A stretch of 64,000 bases of DNA, from assembly GCA_943369665.1 (NCBI GenBank), contig CALRNX020000001.1, positions 62,001 to 126,000 on the forward strand, written 5' to 3'. The stretch is from UKL13-3 sp943369665. Lineage in GTDB: Bacteria > Bacteroidota > Bacteroidia > UKL13-3. The position numbers and the translations under genes were made by a program. The notes under the pieces are model-generated. The model did no database searches. It was not told the DNA's origin and saw nothing but the letters and a program-made list of their open reading frames with translations. Below are positions 60,131 through 64,000 of the stretch, in pieces (position 1 is the stretch's first letter; each line of letters starts with the position of its first letter).

Positions 60131-61104
60131 TTTTGTTTTTGCGAATAAATAAGTAACCAGATCCAACAGCTGATACCCAACAATATTGTCAGGATCATTT
60201 GTGCGCCATGTATGATAAAAGCCATAGCGTTGCCCATTAACAATGAGATGCCAAAGATAGCAAAAGCGTTGCTAACCAAATAATGATATGCACCCATACC
60301 TCCACCCTGAATAGGTACCGATCGGCCGATACTTCCCACAGCCATCATCACAAATGCGGCTCCCGGCCCTAGCTGCTGCGTTTCCTGAAAAGTATAAAAC
60401 CAGAGGTAGGTCATCAGAAAATAACAGCCCCAGATCATCAATGTGTACAGAGCAAAAAGTCCCTTTTGTTTGAGGTAAACCAATTTTACACAAGATGTTA
60501 GCAGTTGATCTAACAACACCATCCCTTTTTGGTTCAATGATTTTTTCTGGTAAATCCAAACACCAACTAAAACACATCCCAAAACCAACAAGACCAAAAA
60601 CAGAAGCGGTATGGTTTGGAGTTTTTGAACTACAGGCACTACAATTTGTTCGGATATAAATACAGACGAAGCGTCAACGTTTAGCAACAATGCCAGCAGA
60701 ACAATACCGAACAAAGAAACAAGGTCAATAAGCCGTTCGAGCACCACGCTGATACCTGATTGTGTAATGGGTGTTTGATCGATCTTTTTTAAAACCAAAC
60801 AACGCGCAATTTCGCCCAAACGTGGCGTTGCAAAATTAACAGCGTACCCGATACTGAGGGATGCAAACAAATGAGCTGTTCGTGGTTTGATGTCCATGGA
60901 GCCGAGCAACAATTTCCAACGCAAGGAACGCACCCAATAACCTATAAGTGAAATGCAAAACACAGGTAATGCAATAAAATAATTCCCTTTACCAATGGTT
61001 TCCCATAACGCTGTTGCATCAATTTTATAAACAGATAAATAGATAAGCAACAGTCCTGAAATGAACAATAACAAAAACGGAATGCTTTTTCGGACGTTGA
61101 ACAT
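60127..61104 (-). CDS. Lysylphosphatidylglycerol synthase TM-region/flippase-like protein
   Basis: This 325-residue protein has eight or nine membrane helices and belongs to the LPG_synthase_TM (UPF0104, AglD-like) family: FCISLIGYWVRSLRWKLLLG, ATPRLGEIARCLVLKK and GRSVPIQGGGMGAYHYLVSN are diagnostic. Members flip or transfer lipids or lipid-linked sugars across the membrane. The end overlaps the start of the EEP gene by 4 bp, so they are co-transcribed. No synthetase domain is attached. Confidence 0.85.
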   Translation of the reverse strand: MFNVRKSIPFLLLFISGLLLIYLSVYKIDATALWETIGKGNYFIALPVFCISLIGYWVRSLRWKLLLGSMDIKPRTAHLFASLSIGYAVNFATPRLGEIARCLVLKKIDQTPITQSGISVVLERLIDLVSLFGIVLLALLLNVDASSVFISEQIVVPVVQKLQTIPLLFLVLLVLGCVLVGVWIYQKKSLNQKGMVLLDQLLTSCVKLVYLKQKGLFALYTLMIWGCYFLMTYLWFYTFQETQQLGPGAAFVMMAVGSIGRSVPIQGGGMGAYHYLVSNAFAIFGISLLMGNAMAFIIHGAQMILTILLGISCWIWLLIYSQKQK

Positions 61105-61191
61105 ATAGCTGGCAAGTATAAAGCATTTCGGTTTTAATTCCCGAACCCTAAAAACGGCATACGATATTCTACGTATTTTGAAACTACCTCC

Positions 61192-61221
61192 TTGTTTTTA
61201 GTCCAACTTGGGATACTTTTG
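61192..61221 (+). promoter_or_regulatory. Promoter of the outer-membrane protein gene
   Basis: TTG (61192-61194) and TACTTTTG (61214-61221) are 19 bases apart, the Bacteroidota consensus; the ATG is at 61252. Confidence 0.7.
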
Positions 61222-61251
61222 AATCCACTAACACAACAACTCTACTGAATT

Positions 61252-62391
61252 ATGACAAACTTTACAAAATTAGCTCGACCATTGGCTGTAGCAGCTGTAT
61301 TGTCGGCAACCTCGCTACAGGTAATGGCACAATCGGATGCTGCCACGCTTATTAAAGCAGGAACGGCAGATGTAAACACCTTGATGAATGGTTATATGAG
61401 TCCGCTCATGAAATCATTTGGAGCCGGCCTCAACAGTGGCTGGTACCAAACCGCAAAACCACACGGAATCGGTGGATTCGATGTTACCATTTCGGCCAAT
61501 GCCACTTTTGCTCCAACTTCGGATGAAACATACAGCTTAAGCGGTATGCAAAAAATACGCCCGGTAGATCCTAGCCAAACAACAGCACCTTCTGTTTTTG
61601 GGAAGTCGGGTGCAGGACCTAAAGTTGAAGTAATAGACAAAAGCCCATTTACCGGTAATGATACTGCTATCACAACATTTGAATTGCCTGGAGGAATTGG
61701 AACCAATATGTTTGCCGTGCCTACTGCTCAACTTTCGGTGGGTGTTGGCTTTGGAACCGATATTGCTGTGAGGTTTATGCCATCGGTTAGTTTCGGTGAT
61801 GCCGGTATCGGCCTGTTTGGGTTTGCGGTAAAGCACGACTTTAAACAATGGATCCCGGGCATGAAAAAGTTACCGTTTGACTTATCTGCTATGTTTGGTT
61901 ACACAACCATGAACGCAGATGTTAAGTTTTCGGGCGACAATGCTATTAAACCTGAAGAGGATCCTAATATTTACAACCCTGATCCTACAAAGAAGTACAA
62001 CAATCAAAAAGCAGAGTTTAAATCGAAGGCGTGGACAACCAACTTGATCATTTCTAAAAAATTAGGTCCATTTACTCCATACTTAGGTGTTGGATACCAA
62101 CAGGCAAGTACAACACTTAACCTTTTGGGCGATTACCCGGTAACAGTTCCTAACAACCAGGCAGATGCAACCAATCCTGCGTCTCCTTCATACGGTAAAG
62201 CAGCAGTTATCAGTGATATAAAAGATCCTGTAAAAATTAAAGGTGATATTTCAGGATTCCGCGCCAATGTTGGTTTCCGCTTAAAATTTGCGGTATTAAC
62301 CCTTCATGCTGATTATACATTTGCTGAATACAAGGTAGCTTCTGTTGGTTTGGGTATCAACCTTCAATCAATTGCTCCGTTCAAAATGTAA
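61252..62391 (+). CDS. Outer-membrane barrel protein (DUF6588 type)
   Basis: This 379-residue protein has a signal peptide (ARPLAVAAVLSATSLQVMAQ). The mature chain starts SDAATLIKAGTADVNTLMNG and YMSPLMKSFGAGLNSGWYQT, as in DUF6588 proteins of Bacteroidota, and continues as long amphipathic strands (VGVGFGTDIAVRFMPSVSFG, AVLTLHADYTFAEYKVASVG). It is a 12-16 strand barrel with a Pro/Asp-rich loop at about residues 230-260. Function is unknown. It is expressed from its own promoter and ended by the terminator at 62417, before the nuo genes. Confidence 0.82.
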   Translation: MTNFTKLARPLAVAAVLSATSLQVMAQSDAATLIKAGTADVNTLMNGYMSPLMKSFGAGLNSGWYQTAKPHGIGGFDVTISANATFAPTSDETYSLSGMQKIRPVDPSQTTAPSVFGKSGAGPKVEVIDKSPFTGNDTAITTFELPGGIGTNMFAVPTAQLSVGVGFGTDIAVRFMPSVSFGDAGIGLFGFAVKHDFKQWIPGMKKLPFDLSAMFGYTTMNADVKFSGDNAIKPEEDPNIYNPDPTKKYNNQKAEFKSKAWTTNLIISKKLGPFTPYLGVGYQQASTTLNLLGDYPVTVPNNQADATNPASPSYGKAAVISDIKDPVKIKGDISGFRANVGFRLKFAVLTLHADYTFAEYKVASVGLGINLQSIAPFKM

Positions 62392-62416
62392 TGAGTCCAA
62401 TTTATTGTAAAATAAT

Positions 62417-62451
62417 CAAAGAGGCTGTCTCAAAAGGACAGCCTCTTTTTT
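62417..62451 (+). terminator. Rho-independent terminator
   Basis: AGAGGCTGTC and GACAGCCTCT pair with a short loop, followed by six Ts. Confidence 0.9.
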
Positions 62452-62579
62452 GTTTCATTTGCGGTCTAAATTCCTATTTTTTAAGCACTTCTAATATTAT
62501 TCTCAACATCCGAAACTCCTTGATATTTGGGTTGAGTTTATCAACCGTATCAACAAAAAAACCTGTTGGTAATTTCGTA

Positions 62580-62608
62580 TTGCAAAATCAATTAATTATG
62601 TAAGTTTG
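62580..62608 (+). promoter_or_regulatory. Promoter of the nuo operon
   Basis: TTG (62580-62582) and TAAGTTTG (62601-62608) are 18 bases apart; the nuoA ATG is 25 bases further. Confidence 0.65.
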
Positions 62609-62632
62609 CACGCTTACAAAACTCTTACAATT

Positions 62633-62995
62633 ATGTCGGCTCCGATAGATTATATAGCTATTTTTATCCAATTCTTAGTTGCTGTTGGATTCATTGTCAC
62701 TACAATGGTTGCAACCCATCTTATTGGCCCTAAGCGCAGCAGTGCGAAAAAACTCGACAATTTCGAGTGTGGTATCGATAGCCAGGGGAATGCCCGCCTT
62801 CCTTTCTCCATCAAGTACTTTTTAACCGCCATTTTATTCGTAATGTTCGATGTGGAGGTTATTTTTATGTACCCATGGGCAGTTAATTTTAAACAACTTG
62901 GTCAGTTTGGTTTTATAGAAATGTTACTATTTACCTCAACTTTATTGCTGGGCTTCTTTTATATCATCAAAAAAGGAGCACTTAAGTGGGAGTAA
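62633..62995 (+). CDS. nuoA: NADH-quinone oxidoreductase subunit A
   Basis: This 120-residue membrane subunit has three helices (about 7-30, 60-80 and 88-110). The loop LDNFECGIDSQGNARLPFS is the TM1-TM2 loop that contacts the quinone site of complex I, and FDVEVIFMYPWA is diagnostic for NuoA. It is the first gene of the nuo operon, with its own promoter. The start is at the ATG (62633), not the upstream in-frame TTG (62606), which lies inside the -7 box. Confidence 0.95.
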   Translation: MSAPIDYIAIFIQFLVAVGFIVTTMVATHLIGPKRSSAKKLDNFECGIDSQGNARLPFSIKYFLTAILFVMFDVEVIFMYPWAVNFKQLGQFGFIEMLLFTSTLLLGFFYIIKKGALKWE

Positions 62996-63110
62996 ATGGA
63001 ATTGTGTTAATTAAGGCTTATGTTGATTATACAATCATCCATGTATGGCCTTACAATTAACATAATCAACACAATTAACCTAAAGCCAAATACCATATCA
63101 ACACTAAGTC

Positions 63111-63656
63111 ATGTCAACTGATACTGAAATAACAAAATTACCTCCGGGTATTGAAGGGCCGGGATTTTTCGCTACGTCTTTGGATAAGGTTGTAGGGTTG
63201 GCTCGTGCAAATTCATTGTGGCCGTTACCATTTGCAACTTCATGCTGTGGAATTGAATTTATGGCAACAATGGGCTCTAATTATGATCTGGCCCGTTTTG
63301 GATCAGAACGTATTAGTTTTTCGCCACGCCAGGCTGATGTTTTATTGGTAGCCGGAACCATTGCTAAAAAGATGGGGCCTGTTTTAAAACAAGTTTATTT
63401 GCAAATGGCCGAGCCCCGCTGGGTAATTGCCATTGGTGCATGTGCCAGCAGCGGTGGTATTTTTGATACTTACTCTGTATTGCAGGGCATCGATAAAATT
63501 ATTCCGGTTGACGTTTACGTTCCGGGTTGCCCTCCCCGCCCCGAGCAAATTATTGACGGTGTGATGAAAGTACAGGAACTGGCTAAAAACGAATCGTTGA
63601 AAAGAAGAAGTTCACCTGAATATAAAGCATTATTGGCATCTTACGGCATTGATTAA
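63111..63656 (+). CDS. nuoB: NADH-quinone oxidoreductase subunit B
   Basis: This 181-residue subunit binds the terminal N2 4Fe-4S cluster that passes electrons to quinone. Cluster cysteines lie in FATSCCGIEFMA (adjacent pair), in AIGACASSGGIFD and in VPGCPPRPEQ. GPVLKQVYLQMAEPRWVIA is also typical. It follows nuoA by 115 bp and precedes nuoC by 2 bp. Confidence 0.96.
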   Translation: MSTDTEITKLPPGIEGPGFFATSLDKVVGLARANSLWPLPFATSCCGIEFMATMGSNYDLARFGSERISFSPRQADVLLVAGTIAKKMGPVLKQVYLQMAEPRWVIAIGACASSGGIFDTYSVLQGIDKIIPVDVYVPGCPPRPEQIIDGVMKVQELAKNESLKRRSSPEYKALLASYGID

Positions 63657-63658
63657 CC

Positions 63659-64000
63659 ATGAGCGAAATTACAAACGAACATTTATTAAGTAGATTGCGC
63701 GCCCAGTTTGGTGAGTTTATTTACAACGAATCAACGCCTTATGAGTTGGCTACAATTGTGTTGCACAAAGATAAAATTGTGGAGGTGCTCACCTGGTTAT
63801 ACAACGATCCTGAACTTAAGTTTCAGTTTTTAACCGATGTATGCGGTATTCATTTCCCCGAAGCCAAAGGTGCTGAGTTGGGTGTTATTTACCATGTACA
63901 CAGCCTTACAAACAATCTGCGTTTGCGCATCAAGTGTTTTATGCCGATTGAACATCCGAGTATTTCAACCATATCAACTTTGTACCCTGCCGCCAACTGG
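63659..64000 (+). CDS. nuoC: NADH-quinone oxidoreductase subunit C, N-terminal part (window edge)
   Basis: The frame is open from the ATG at 63659 to the edge (114 residues): MSEITNEHLLSRLRAQFGEF, then FLTDVCGIHFPEAKGAELGV and HSLTNNLRLRIKCFM, ending TLYPAANW. FLTDV(C)GIHFP and Y-H-V-H-S-L are signatures of the 30-kDa subunit of complex I. The gene continues beyond the window; a NuoCD fusion cannot be excluded. Confidence 0.93.
   Translation, partial: MSEITNEHLLSRLRAQFGEFIYNESTPYELATIVLHKDKIVEVLTWLYNDPELKFQFLTDVCGIHFPEAKGAELGVIYHVHSLTNNLRLRIKCFMPIEHPSISTISTLYPAANW

Overview
The window is chromosomal DNA from a member of the Bacteroidota. Several things point there: two secreted proteins with gliding-motility (CHU_C-type) C-terminal domains, an exonuclease-like protein with a type IX secretion (T9SS) sorting tail, a T9SS plug protein, promoters of the type TTG-N18/19-TAnnTTTG, no obvious Shine-Dalgarno sequences, a short THX ribosomal protein, MurA with Asp in place of the usual loop Cys, and sdhC-sdhA-sdhB with a single cytochrome b subunit. 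No order or species can be named from the sequence alone.

Layout. 0-4 kb: start of ribB (cut by the edge), a broken nucleotidyltransferase locus, a GT4 glycosyltransferase, an LptF/G-type permease and a divergent unknown gene. 4-12.6 kb: START-like protein, a PadR regulator with a double-PspC membrane protein, AlkB, PAP2 phosphatase plus a PMT-type glycosyltransferase, an M20 dipeptidase and an ABC ATPase. 12.7-18 kb: two related exported proteins, dnaJ-grpE, a cysteine-less thioredoxin-fold protein and murA. 18-25.7 kb: a kynurenine-branch pair (3-hydroxyanthranilate dioxygenase and ACMSD) around a DinB-fold protein, a TPR membrane protein, an ABC-F ATPase, the T9SS plug protein and pyrD. 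25.9-34.7 kb: the succinate dehydrogenase operon interrupted by a four-helix-bundle gene, a large adhesin-like protein, ribE, and rpsF-rpsR-rplI. 34.8-41.4 kb: Hsp20, a TPR lipoprotein, argS, an SDR, a thioredoxin-fold protein and a GNAT-like protein.

41.4-49.0 kb is an accessory region, visibly richer in A/T than its surroundings. It holds a lipoprotein, a DUF6602-like protein with PD-(D/E)XK-type residues, a small membrane protein directly upstream of an 864-residue HEPN-like/NB-ARC STAND ATPase, a pseudogene, and a DUF1016 (YhcG) nuclease. Two copies of a ~100-bp repeat precede the first two genes, and three related hairpins punctuate the region. This is the best candidate for an undescribed (probably anti-phage) system.

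49-64 kb returns to core genes: a PMT glycosyltransferase, tRNA-Leu(GAG), a THX ribosomal protein, an aldose epimerase, an M20 amidohydrolase, an NFACT protein, an MBL hydrolase, a second large CHU_C protein, a secreted exonuclease-like protein, a flippase-like protein, a DUF6588-like outer-membrane protein, and nuoA-nuoB-nuoC (cut by the right edge).

A second theme is a family of small intergenic repeats. A 16-bp palindrome, TCCCGAAGNTTCGGGA, sits in at least eight places and in several of them has replaced a short stretch of an older GCCGCAGATTACRC-type repeat. Two tandem duplications carry filled and unfilled versions of the same site side by side.
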